DNA of 64,000 nucleotides from an uncultured Flavobacteriaceae bacterium (GTDB taxonomy: Bacteria; Bacteroidota; Bacteroidia; Flavobacteriales; Flavobacteriaceae). The notes beneath the pieces are model-generated. The model made no database searches. It saw only the letters and a list, made by a program, of their open reading frames with translations, and was not told the DNA's origin. Positions 8,899-17,423 of this stretch are shown in pieces (position 1 is the first letter of the stretch; each line of letters opens with the position of its first letter). Where the stretch lies: positions 558,001-622,000 of the forward strand of contig CANLWN010000003.1 of assembly GCA_947494825.1 (NCBI GenBank), written 5' to 3'. Both the position numbers and the translations under genes were made by a program.

Positions 8899-9687
8899 TT
8901 AAAAAAATTTTGAAAAGTTACCCGGTTCGCTGTATCCCAAATTGTAGGCAATTTCCTCAGAAGTTTTATCTGAGAATAGCAATAGACGTCTTGCCTCAAT
9001 GAGGATACGTTCATTTATAAATGATAAGGCTGTCTTTTTGGTATGTTTTTTAATGATACTTGAAATGGTTTTAGGAGATTTGTGGAGCAACTCCGCATAA
9101 TCAGTGACCTGATGTTTATTTCTAAAATGTGTTTCTACCAAATAACTAAATTCTCCTATAACGGTAGAGGCTCTATTTGGTATTTCATCATTTTCGCACC
9201 GGTTGTTGACCATTCTTTTGAACATGATCAACAATTTTTTTAAAAGTACCATTAACATCTCTCCCTGAAAACGATCCTTGCGTTCAAACTCTTTCTTGAA
9301 TAATTTAAATAATAGCTCAAAATTTTGGGTGTCAGCTTCATTAAGTCGAACCAATGGCAGGATTAGTGCTCCTTGAAAAAGATAATCTTGAAAAGATAAT
9401 TTACCTGTGTAATCCCATAGGCTATAAAACTCTTTGCTGAAGATAAAAGAAATAGCACCTTCGTTATGAGGTTCAATGTCCAAGATATTTAAAGGAGAGC
9501 ATAATAGTACGTGGTTCTTTTTTACAATTATTTGATACCCATCTATCCCAATAGTTATGTTCCCTTGTCTTGCCCAAATTATTTTATAATTATTACCCTT
9601 TCCCAATCTTTCCGAAAAAGAAGCACAGTTAAAGTCCGTTAGCGCAAAACGACTTTTATCAGTAAGACCAGAGTAAATATGATTCAC
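8899..9687 (-). CDS. AraC-family regulator truncated by an in-frame TAA
   Basis: A 262-residue protein with an N-terminal cupin-like sensor region (IWARQGNITIGIDGYQIIV, VLLCSPLNILDIE) and a C-terminal AraC helix-turn-helix (VTDYAELLHKSPKTISSIIKK, then EIAYNLGYSEPGNFSKFF). The family normally continues K-K-x-x-G-x-S-P-x-x-F-R. Here the next codon is TAA (8901-8899) inside a T7-A7 run. The following 19 codons, in the same frame, read KNVGTSPTQFRKRVFTPVT and then TAG at 8839. A single base change (TAA to AAA) would give a full-length protein. The second helix-turn-helix thus lacks its last helix, so the gene is either mutated or dependent on readthrough. Confidence 0.85.
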   Translation of the reverse strand: MNHIYSGLTDKSRFALTDFNCASFSERLGKGNNYKIIWARQGNITIGIDGYQIIVKKNHVLLCSPLNILDIEPHNEGAISFIFSKEFYSLWDYTGKLSFQDYLFQGALILPLVRLNEADTQNFELLFKLFKKEFERKDRFQGEMLMVLLKKLLIMFKRMVNNRCENDEIPNRASTVIGEFSYLVETHFRNKHQVTDYAELLHKSPKTISSIIKKHTKKTALSFINERILIEARRLLLFSDKTSEEIAYNLGYSEPGNFSKFF

Positions 9688-9732
9688 GACTCAGAGATTT
9701 ATAACTTATTTAGGTTTTCTATCAATTTATAT

Positions 9733-10110
9733 TTAAACATGTGACTTCCCTTTGATTTTAAGCAAGATTATTGCCTCATCCCAATTCGGTAACGTATATG
9801 CTTCAATCGTAAGCGTTTTAATTTCTTTTGCTATTATTTTAGACTTTCCAATTGCGTGCTTGTGCGCCTCATTATGAACAAATCTTTTTATATCATCTTT
9901 ATTCCTCCACAAGGTCATGGTATAGTACTTTATCCAACTACCTTTCTTTTTAAATTCAATGCAGTTATGGGATTTAAGTTGATGAACTATGTTTTGATTA
10001 AATATTAAAAAAGCAAAAATTTTAAATGGCGATTTTAGCTCAATTGATGTTATAGCTACAATCATTTTGTTTCTGTACACTAGCGCCATTAAATTTTGAT
10101 CTACAAACAT
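9733..10110 (-). CDS. Conserved hypothetical, possible dimeric alpha-beta barrel protein
   Basis: A 125-residue protein. I chose the ATG at 10110 because GGAGG lies 6 nt upstream; a TTG two codons earlier sits against the ribosome-binding site and is less likely. The order resembles monooxygenase-like or DUF3291-like dimeric alpha-beta barrels: MIVAITSIELKSPFKIFAF, a strand WIKYYTMTLWRNKDDIKRFVHNEAHKHAI, then a C-terminal strand. The phrase TLWRNKDDIKRFVHNEAH is typical of them. No catalytic assignment is possible. It lies 45 bp upstream of the truncated AraC gene on the same strand, so cotranscription is plausible. Confidence 0.6.
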   Translation of the reverse strand: MFVDQNLMALVYRNKMIVAITSIELKSPFKIFAFLIFNQNIVHQLKSHNCIEFKKKGSWIKYYTMTLWRNKDDIKRFVHNEAHKHAIGKSKIIAKEIKTLTIEAYTLPNWDEAIILLKIKGKSHV

Positions 10111-10243
10111 TATCAACCTCCAGTTCGCAATATTTCCTAATCATTTGTTGATCTCATACCCTAGGTCACAAATATTAAGAACATTTGAGATTTAAATGCT
10201 TCATTCGCTAAATTGAGACCTTTTTACTAGTACGTAAATGGTC

Positions 10244-11410
10244 TTAGTTTGTAAATTGAGCTTTTTGGAACTCTTTTGGAGAAACCCGCACGTACTTTTT
10301 AAAGATTCGGTTTAAGGAGGCTTTTGAGTTAAAACCACTTTCTATGCCAAGAGCCAGAATGGTATATTTACGATTTTCAGGATTAGCTAAAAGGTTTTTT
10401 AGGTACTCTACCCTAAACCCATTGACATAATCAAAAAAAGACATACCCCCTTGCATATTAATGGTTTGAGATATTTTGTGCGTACTAATTTGAAGACGGT
10501 CTGAAAGATTCTGAATTTTTAACTGTGGATCCAGATAAACTTTTTCTTCATCAAGGAGTTGGTTTATTTGGATAAAGAGCAAACGCAACTCTTCTTTAGA
10601 CAAGGAGGAGGTCCTATATTTCAGATGAGGTGAACTGGCATTAAATTGTGTATTATCACCGCTCTCGTAATTATCCAATTCTTTAGGTTCTACGGATTCA
10701 TGAAATTCAGCCAGCGTATATTGTCTAATTCCATTATAACATAAATAAAACACGGCCAGAACCATCGTAATACTATTAATTGTGATAATGATGGGAAGGT
10801 TTTTTTGAATCCCAAGATCTACAAGAGAAAACAGAATCAACTCAATTATATGGAGTATTAAGTAAACATAGGTGAAATTTCGAAACCAGTTTAAGTGAAT
10901 CAGTTCAACAGACGAATATTGATTCTTGATTTTGTTTTGATACCATTTGATCTTTTTCAAAAACCAAACGGAGACCACTATAATAAATAGATAAAGTGCC
11001 TTGTAAATTAATGTATGAATCAGAGGAGGTGATTGGAGAAGTGCTTGCACTTTTTCGGGTGTGTTGTAATCGCTGACAAACACAACATCAATAAGCATAA
11101 AAAGGTTGAAGACGATAGCAAAACTAAAGATCCACCACCATTTTTTTCTAATTTTATGTTCTTCATCGATTAAAACTAAGCCATAGATTAGAAAACTCGG
11201 AAATAGAAAAGTGTTGAATAGATAGGTGAAAATAAGTTTTAATACCGTAAGACCGCCTCCATGTATCCAAATATTGGTAAGTAGTACAAGTCCAAATAGT
11301 AAGATTGTTAAAATGAGCAAATAATCGCTGGTTACTTTCTTTCTTTTTAGAAAAATGAACAACAGAAAAATCCCAAGAATAGATATCCCAACAATATTTA
11401 CTCCAATCAT
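10244..11410 (-). CDS. AraC-family transcriptional regulator with membrane-embedded N-terminus
   Basis: A 388-residue protein with about seven hydrophobic segments in residues 1-220 (for example VNIVGISILGIFLLFIFL and WWWIFSFAIVFNLFMLI) and a C-terminal AraC DNA-binding domain at about 275-385. Its helices include LSDRLQISTHKISQTIN and ILALGIESGFNSKASLNRIFKKYVRVSPKEFQ, a complete family ending. Such membrane-anchored AraC proteins are common in Bacteroidota and are thought to sense an envelope or extracellular signal. No dedicated target is visible; the divergent region towards 11663 and the genes on either side are candidates. Confidence 0.88.
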   Translation of the reverse strand: MIGVNIVGISILGIFLLFIFLKRKKVTSDYLLILTILLFGLVLLTNIWIHGGGLTVLKLIFTYLFNTFLFPSFLIYGLVLIDEEHKIRKKWWWIFSFAIVFNLFMLIDVVFVSDYNTPEKVQALLQSPPLIHTLIYKALYLFIIVVSVWFLKKIKWYQNKIKNQYSSVELIHLNWFRNFTYVYLILHIIELILFSLVDLGIQKNLPIIITINSITMVLAVFYLCYNGIRQYTLAEFHESVEPKELDNYESGDNTQFNASSPHLKYRTSSLSKEELRLLFIQINQLLDEEKVYLDPQLKIQNLSDRLQISTHKISQTINMQGGMSFFDYVNGFRVEYLKNLLANPENRKYTILALGIESGFNSKASLNRIFKKYVRVSPKEFQKAQFTN

Positions 11411-11662
11411 TTTGAGTTTTGTTAATTGCTAAATAACTAAACTGGGGAACTTACTCTATTGAAAATTAGCAGTTTATATAAATATAGTCAAATATTTATA
11501 CATGGGCTCAAATGATATATGAAGCGCATTGACATTGTTGTTTTTTTTCTAGGAAGTGTAGAGAAATTCTAAAAACAGAATCCTCCTTTATATTTTTACA
11601 ATATGCTCCATTGAAATTGAGCATGGATACACGTTTTTCCTGGTTTTAGATTTTTCTTATCT

Positions 11663-14600
11663 TCAAAATGCAAAACCCAAGGTAAAGACGACCCTACCGC
11701 TGTCCGTGCTTTCAAAATAACCGATATTGGCCGTAATCGCCTCAACGCCAATTATCCATAAAGAGCCACCAACGCTGTTGTGCCATTGGCTGGAAGTATC
11801 ATCGGCTGTCCAGACCCGCCCATAATCAAAGCTTCCAGTAATTCCAAACCGGATAGGAATAACACTTGTTTTTAATCCGCCAAATGGAATCCTTAAATCA
11901 GTATTTTGAAAGAATGATCGTTTTCCGATAAAACGTTCGTTTCTAAAACCCCTTAATCCATTATTACCACCAATTTGAGCGCCGTGATAGAATTCAAAAT
12001 CATCTCCCAAAATAAGTTCACCACCAATTTTGGTTGCCAACACCAAAGAACCGCTTTTGGTGAGTTTATGATCAAGGGCAATTTCCGGTTGCAGATAACC
12101 GAAACCGTTTTCAGCCTCTGTATTATCAATATTTGCCTTATAACCAATCGCAAGACGAATGTGGAGTCCCAAAGTAGGATAAGCCAGATTGTCCTTATTT
12201 ATGAACTCATACGCCACCTCTGCTCCACCATAGGTCTGTTTTTCAAAAACGGTGCTTGTAGCTGGTATTCCTTGAATGAAACGATCTTGGGTATTCTCTA
12301 CATCAAAGGATTCTATAAGTGGTTTAATGTGAAACGAACCCCCATTTCTTCCTCTATAGATTAAGGAGACGGCTGCATTCCATTCTCTGATCCTCACGCG
12401 GTTAAAATCCAGGTCAACAACATCTTTATCGTATGAAGTCTCATTACCAATACCGAAGAAATTGGTAGCAAAGTTGGGACTTGTATAGCGCCCTTCTATA
12501 CCAAAATTCCACTTATGGAAAATGTTGGAAAATTCACCTTTATAGGATAAATCGTATCCTGAAGTACTTGTGTAGTACGATGCGCTGATTGTATGCCTTT
12601 GTGTAAATGGATTGCGTTGCAGCCCATAGAACGTATGGTTACCGAATACACCAATGCGTAGACCATCATCTGGATTGGCCGCCAGGATGGGCAGTAGCTG
12701 ATTAAAGCTATGCTTTACCTTACGGTGATCATAGTTGTTCACGCCATAATCGTCTACGATCCATTTTTTGGATCTCTTGTTTACAACCGAATTTTCTTTG
12801 CTCTTGTAATCATAGAGTTTAACCCTTCGAGTGTTTTTAAAATCATAGGTGTCGTTTTTTTTGCCGCCAATAATTTTTAATGTGATCAGGTTATCCCCTT
12901 TTCCATCTACCGTAAACGTATCTTTTCCATCCAGCCCATAAATCCAGATTTCCTTGGTAATATCGCGAGAGAAGGTCCTGTTGAGAATTCCCAAATCTTT
13001 CCGGTGGACGTTAATTGTGGTTTTGCCTCCAGAGCGTCTTGTAATTTTGAAGTCATCCGCTTTTTGGGTTCCTACCACAACCTCAAACTTATTCAAATAG
13101 GTGTAGTAGTCCTTTGCAATGCGCATAAGATTTCCCCGCCTGCCTTTGAGCTTCATTTTAATGTCCGATATGGTCTCGCCTTTTACCTCTGTAGGAAGGG
13201 TCTCAAACGCTTGCTCAATGTCTTCGTCAGTGATGTTCTCTTGAATGTATTTCGCCTGTTTTTCCCATTCTTCCCAACCCGAGCCATTGATTAAGGTCAG
13301 ATCCAAGTGGTAAGGTGATGTTGCAAACCATTTTACATTTCTCAAATCGTCATCATAGGTTTGCATTTTACGCAGTCCTGGAATGGCACGAGTCAGAAAA
13401 GCGATCAATGCACCGTCGTATTTAGAGAATGCCTGATCCCTGTCCCGGGGAATGGGTTTACAAATTTTCGAACCATCTTCCTTTTTAAAAAGCGCCCACC
13501 GCCATTGGTCTTCATGTCTGTCCCAATCGCCCAGGAGCATATCAAAAAGTCGCGCTCTGATATATGAGGGTTCATCTACAACAGATTTACCCGACTTGTG
13601 TATTTCACGCAATACATCGGTGGTATTCAGAATTTTGTCGGGAGTGCCAAAACTTTCTACGTCTAACTGTGTATCCCCCACATGTTCTTCGATCATATAC
13701 AGTTCATCCCCAAAATCTGCGTTGAATACACCTAAAACTTCTTGTTTAGGGATGTAGAATAGTGATGGGTTGGTATGAAAAACGCCAATAGCATCAGACA
13801 ATCTACCAATAGCAAAAGGCGTATAGGGATGGGAGGTAGTGTAGAAATCTGCAAGAAATCTATCAATCACGCTACCGTCCAGAGCGCTGCCTATGTAGGT
13901 ATCTTGAAACGCATTGGTCTGCAAAAATTTAATGGTGCTTTTTTTGAGTGCCCGCATTACGAATTGTTTCCCAGACTTATCCTCTAATCTTAAGGATTTA
14001 GATTGTTGGCCCCCGCCCCGTTTTAAAGGTGTAAGCCCATCCATAAGAGTATCTAATAAGACTACGGAAGCGTTAACAGCTCTGCTGTAATATTCCCTAT
14101 AATGATCTCCCCAAAGTGCTTTGTATAAACCGCTTTTATCCGTTGCATCAGCAGTATAGATAGAGGAGGCCTGCGTTTTTGGAAAATCGTTATTTATCTC
14201 ATAGGTAACACTGGCCTTATTACCCCCTTTTAAAATGGTGCTTGAAAATACCGACATGGAGGCTCCATTGCCCAGGGTCAAAAAATGCGTGGTAACTTTT
14301 CCGTCAGTATCAATATCCAATCTTGCATAACCGTTTTCAGCCATAGCAAAATTACCATCTGATGCTTTTTTTACCTTTTCCAAAGTGCCTGCCGCCCCAC
14401 TAATGATTTGCGGAACCCTATTATTTATATATTGAAGGTTTTGGTCATTGCCAGAAACAAAAATGATGTCGTCTGTTTCCCTGGCAATGGTTTTTAATCT
14501 TTTTCTTAGCTTCCTGTATTGTTTACTTTGAAAATCTTGAAGCCCGGTCCCTCCTGTATTGGCGATCAATCCTTGTTTGGTGTAGGTCTCGATAGGATGG

Positions 14601-15190
14601 TGAATCGCTACAATTTTAATTTTACCTGCTGCTTTTTTAATTTGATTTTCAAACTCCAAAAAGAACAATGTCCTGTTTTGGATTTCTGATTCCTCGTTAA
14701 GATAAATATGCTTGTTCCAGTCTTCCAAAAACCATTGTGAATCAATTGTAATTAACACAATGTTATCTCCCAGATTACGACGTTTAATAGGTTCACTTTT
14801 GTCAGGATAAAACTTTGCCCTACTGTTTTTTTGAACATATTTTTCAATTTCTTGAACACTTTTATGGCCCTTCACCCATTCATGACTTCCAGGCACAAAA
14901 ATGGCATCGTCTTTAAACACCCTTATTATTTCGAGCTGTGCTTTAATTGCATTTGCCGCAATGTTGTCGTTAAAACCATGCCTATTTATTGCATTCCCTA
15001 AAATTAATAGGGTAGGCGAATTCATGTTTTGAGCGTCCTTTGCAATTCGATTTAGAACGTTTTGATTACTTGTACCTCCTGTATTGGCCGTAATAAATAT
15101 GGACCTTTCAATTTCTTGTCCATAGACGGATCCCAATATAAAAAACATACATAGTCCGTAGATGAGTTTTATTGAATCAAGGATTTTCAT
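11663..15190 (-). CDS. Outer-membrane fusion: degenerate calcineurin-like phosphoesterase, kinase-like middle segment, beta-barrel
   Basis: A 1175-residue protein with a signal peptide ending near VYGQ. Residues 30-260 align with the metallophosphoesterase domain found fused to surface-antigen barrels in Bacteroidota; the phrases TIDSQWFLEDWNKH, VAIHHP and FVSGNDQNLQYI mark it. The metal-binding positions are changed: family GD(A/G) is AN at 35-36, GDNIY is GN at 65-66, GNHDW is GSHEW at 101-105, and GH-D/E-H is GNDQ at 247-250. Residues about 395-600 contain FVMRALKKS, GDWDRH (554-559) and PRDRDQAF (581-588), suggesting a HipA/Fam20-like kinase fold. Residues about 850-1175 are amphipathic strands ending in Phe, as in BamA-type barrels. 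The domain order is clear; the activities are not. Confidence 0.82.
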   Translation of the reverse strand: MKILDSIKLIYGLCMFFILGSVYGQEIERSIFITANTGGTSNQNVLNRIAKDAQNMNSPTLLILGNAINRHGFNDNIAANAIKAQLEIIRVFKDDAIFVPGSHEWVKGHKSVQEIEKYVQKNSRAKFYPDKSEPIKRRNLGDNIVLITIDSQWFLEDWNKHIYLNEESEIQNRTLFFLEFENQIKKAAGKIKIVAIHHPIETYTKQGLIANTGGTGLQDFQSKQYRKLRKRLKTIARETDDIIFVSGNDQNLQYINNRVPQIISGAAGTLEKVKKASDGNFAMAENGYARLDIDTDGKVTTHFLTLGNGASMSVFSSTILKGGNKASVTYEINNDFPKTQASSIYTADATDKSGLYKALWGDHYREYYSRAVNASVVLLDTLMDGLTPLKRGGGQQSKSLRLEDKSGKQFVMRALKKSTIKFLQTNAFQDTYIGSALDGSVIDRFLADFYTTSHPYTPFAIGRLSDAIGVFHTNPSLFYIPKQEVLGVFNADFGDELYMIEEHVGDTQLDVESFGTPDKILNTTDVLREIHKSGKSVVDEPSYIRARLFDMLLGDWDRHEDQWRWALFKKEDGSKICKPIPRDRDQAFSKYDGALIAFLTRAIPGLRKMQTYDDDLRNVKWFATSPYHLDLTLINGSGWEEWEKQAKYIQENITDEDIEQAFETLPTEVKGETISDIKMKLKGRRGNLMRIAKDYYTYLNKFEVVVGTQKADDFKITRRSGGKTTINVHRKDLGILNRTFSRDITKEIWIYGLDGKDTFTVDGKGDNLITLKIIGGKKNDTYDFKNTRRVKLYDYKSKENSVVNKRSKKWIVDDYGVNNYDHRKVKHSFNQLLPILAANPDDGLRIGVFGNHTFYGLQRNPFTQRHTISASYYTSTSGYDLSYKGEFSNIFHKWNFGIEGRYTSPNFATNFFGIGNETSYDKDVVDLDFNRVRIREWNAAVSLIYRGRNGGSFHIKPLIESFDVENTQDRFIQGIPATSTVFEKQTYGGAEVAYEFINKDNLAYPTLGLHIRLAIGYKANIDNTEAENGFGYLQPEIALDHKLTKSGSLVLATKIGGELILGDDFEFYHGAQIGGNNGLRGFRNERFIGKRSFFQNTDLRIPFGGLKTSVIPIRFGITGSFDYGRVWTADDTSSQWHNSVGGSLWIIGVEAITANIGYFESTDSGRVVFTLGFAF

Positions 15191-15447
15191 ATTTATCGGT
15201 TTGGAATTAGGGCAAGGTATACAGCTAAAATCCGTCCACCTTGATTACTATAATTTGTTTTGTAAGAGTATATCAATATTGAGTCTTTTGACCGATACTG
15301 TATGAATTATTCAGTAAAAAGAATGGGTTAACGAAAGTTTTGATGCCACAGATCCCTTTGATGGTAGTATTAATTAATGGTTGTTTTGGGTTGACCGACA
15401 TTATAGGTGCACTTCCTCCGATCAAAAATCAAATTAGTTGTTTCGAA

Positions 15448-15759
15448 TTAAGTGTTTTTTAAAAAAAATTTAAATCCAATTCTCGAGAGCATTTTTTTCT
15501 CCATATTCCAAAAGAATTTATGTTGCCCAAATAGTGTTCCTATAAGGACAAGAAGAATCTGATAAATAACAAACATCATTAATAGCCTGATCGTCCAAAA
15601 TACAAACAAGTTTGTAGTTTCCTGGGAAATTCCAATTAGGTGTATAAGTGGTTTGGCCAAAGCAACCGATAATGAACCATTTATTGCAAATACGATCATT
15701 ATTACTAGAATTTGAAAATTAGATTCAATATTCCATCGTTGTTTTAATTTTTCCATCAT
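15448..15759 (-). CDS. Small membrane protein, DUF6787-like
   Basis: About 103 residues when started at the paired ATG codons at 15759/15756. A longer frame reaches 15864, but the conserved part begins MEKLKQRWNIESN, the usual start for this family. It has two or three membrane helices (FQILVIMIVFAINGSLSVALAK and LLMMFVIYQILLVLIGTLFGQ) and ends FFWNMEKKMLSRIG. It matches the short flavobacterial DUF6787 pattern, whose role is unknown. It lies alone between the large outer-membrane gene and the hemoglobin operon. Confidence 0.7.
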   Translation of the reverse strand: MMEKLKQRWNIESNFQILVIMIVFAINGSLSVALAKPLIHLIGISQETTNLFVFWTIRLLMMFVIYQILLVLIGTLFGQHKFFWNMEKKMLSRIGFKFFLKNT

Positions 15760-15992
15760 TTCATACTTTTTTAAATGGGAAATTGACGTACAATTCATTA
15801 AAAAATAAGAAAGAAGGCCTTTATAATTTAAAAGTCTCCAATCCAAAAAAAATAAAATGTCCACCTTGACTCTTAAATTATTTGGTATGCCTTATTTGGA
15901 ATAATGACATCCTCCATTTCATTTGATCTCCCTCCTTACAATTATAAAGGGGATTATCTTCTATTAAGAGTGGTGGACATTTTTGCTACTTT

Positions 15993-16451
15993 CTATTCTC
16001 CTTCTTTTTCAACAATGTCCGGGCGCAAAGTGCCAATAATTGCCATTAGCTCATCGTGTTCTTTTTTTGGGACATTGAATTTATTCAGAACATCCACCAA
16101 ATGCCCAGCTACAATGTCAAATTCCGAAGCTTTGATTCCCAGCCCCTGATGTGTGGTTTTGGCACTCCGGCTGATAATTTTGCATGGACCTCCCGTTGCG
16201 GCGCAAACCAGGTTTATGTTTTTCTGTTTGAATCCTGCCCTAGAATCATCGCCCATACCAAAAAATCTTTTGCCAACCACCTCATCGTTAAAAAGCCGAT
16301 CTGCAAAATCATCAACAACTGCAGAAATGGCCTCATAACCACCTAATCTTTCATAGAGAGACTTCTCTTGTGCTAGCACTACGGTGGAGGTGGCAAGTAA
16401 AAAGATGCTAACTAATGCTACCTTATTGAAAGAACTAATTAAATTTTTCAT
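15993..16451 (-). CDS. Exported truncated (2/2) hemoglobin
   Basis: A 152-residue group I-type truncated hemoglobin preceded by a signal peptide (about 1-27, ending TVVLAQ). The globin part begins SLYERLGGYEAISAVVDDFADRL, the canonical helix B/C start, with Phe63/Phe64 in the CD region and the proximal His at 101 in THQGLGI. Known members bind O2 or NO and may detoxify nitric oxide. A periplasmic form is less common than a cytoplasmic one. It is the second gene of a pair, 29 bp after the SnoaL-like gene at 16481. Confidence 0.9.
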   Translation of the reverse strand: MKNLISSFNKVALVSIFLLATSTVVLAQEKSLYERLGGYEAISAVVDDFADRLFNDEVVGKRFFGMGDDSRAGFKQKNINLVCAATGGPCKIISRSAKTTHQGLGIKASEFDIVAGHLVDVLNKFNVPKKEHDELMAIIGTLRPDIVEKEGE

Positions 16452-16480
16452 TTGTCCAGGTTTTGAAAGTTAGTACTGTC

Positions 16481-16846
16481 CTATCCGGCGTTAAAGTATT
16501 CTTCGTTAACAACTTTGCCATCTCGCCAATCACGTTTAATAATCTCATGCCAGTGGATATGTGAATTGTCTTTCATGTCAAAATCAAAAACAAACCTAGA
16601 GGCAGACTTGTTTCCATCTACCAAGGTATCAAGGTGGGTAATCTCATTTACTTTGGCTATCGCCCCCAGAAAACCTTCCATTTTTTCTACCATCTCTTGT
16701 TTGCTGGCAGTAGCGACATCACCATAATCTGATGAGGCGGCGGTCTCAGCATAAAATTGTTTAACGGCGTCCACCATTTGTCCTTTCTTTACTAAATCAT
16801 CCATTTGGGCGTTTAGAATTTTTACATTCATTGTTTTTACTTCCAT
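16481..16846 (-). CDS. SnoaL/NTF2-like protein cotranscribed with the hemoglobin gene
   Basis: A 121-residue cytoplasmic protein. The N-terminal helix (DAVKQFYAETAASSDYGDVATASKQEMVEKMEGFLG) and the C-terminal strands ending IHWHEIIKRDWRDGKVVNEEYF are the SnoaL-like pattern, where the conserved Trp-x-x-Gly-Lys-Ile/Val ending is common. An alternative start is the internal ATG at residue 6. It is 29 bp upstream of the truncated hemoglobin gene on the same strand, which suggests a shared role, perhaps in handling a reactive small molecule (inference). Confidence 0.75.
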   Translation of the reverse strand: MEVKTMNVKILNAQMDDLVKKGQMVDAVKQFYAETAASSDYGDVATASKQEMVEKMEGFLGAIAKVNEITHLDTLVDGNKSASRFVFDFDMKDNSHIHWHEIIKRDWRDGKVVNEEYFNAG

Positions 16847-17423
16847 GATTACTTTGTTTTAGTTAATTACTCGATAAATCACTTTTTTTGATGTGTTAAT
16901 AAATAGCATTGGAACCAACGACCTATTTATTCGTACCTCAATGATACAGAGGGAATCAAGGCGTAAAATTATTGACACTATAGGTTTTATGGAATGTCAA
17001 TTGTTCCTAAATAATGGTAGATTTTTCCGAAATAAAAATATAAATTGAGAGAAGAGTTGGAGTTGGATTTGAGGAAATTAAAGGTGGATGGAAAAAAGTG
17101 TTTAACGGCTAAATTCGTGGTGGACTTTTTGGGGCTTTCGGCACCAGCTTTCTTGGATTTGTGGAAAAAAGGGGCATAGTAAAAAAAGAAATGAAAACAC
17201 GGGTGCAAGGTTGACTCCTTAACCTGACTCAAGGCTTTGCGAACGTATGACCCTACCATTTTGACAACCGCTCTTAACTTCCTGTATTTTAACAAATCCG
17301 TAACGCACTTGATCGGGTAAAATCACCAGTTTTATATCCTCAAAAGCGCTGCTTCCCTGTCTTACAACTTCGGTGTCCGCAGTTTTGCTGATATTGGGCA
17401 GTGCGCCGTTATTCAAATCCACT
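16847..17423. other. 577-bp gap with unexplained open frames
   Basis: The left part is AT-rich and should hold the promoter of the hemoglobin pair. From about 16987 to 17423 two minus-strand frames overlap, one at 16987-17295 and one at 17219-17503. The latter contains a protein-like stretch (KLVILPDQVRYGFVKIQEVKSG), but it runs into the start of the lipoprotein gene on the other strand. I recognise neither and cannot support a gene; a decayed gene or repeat-family copy is possible. Confidence 0.4.
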
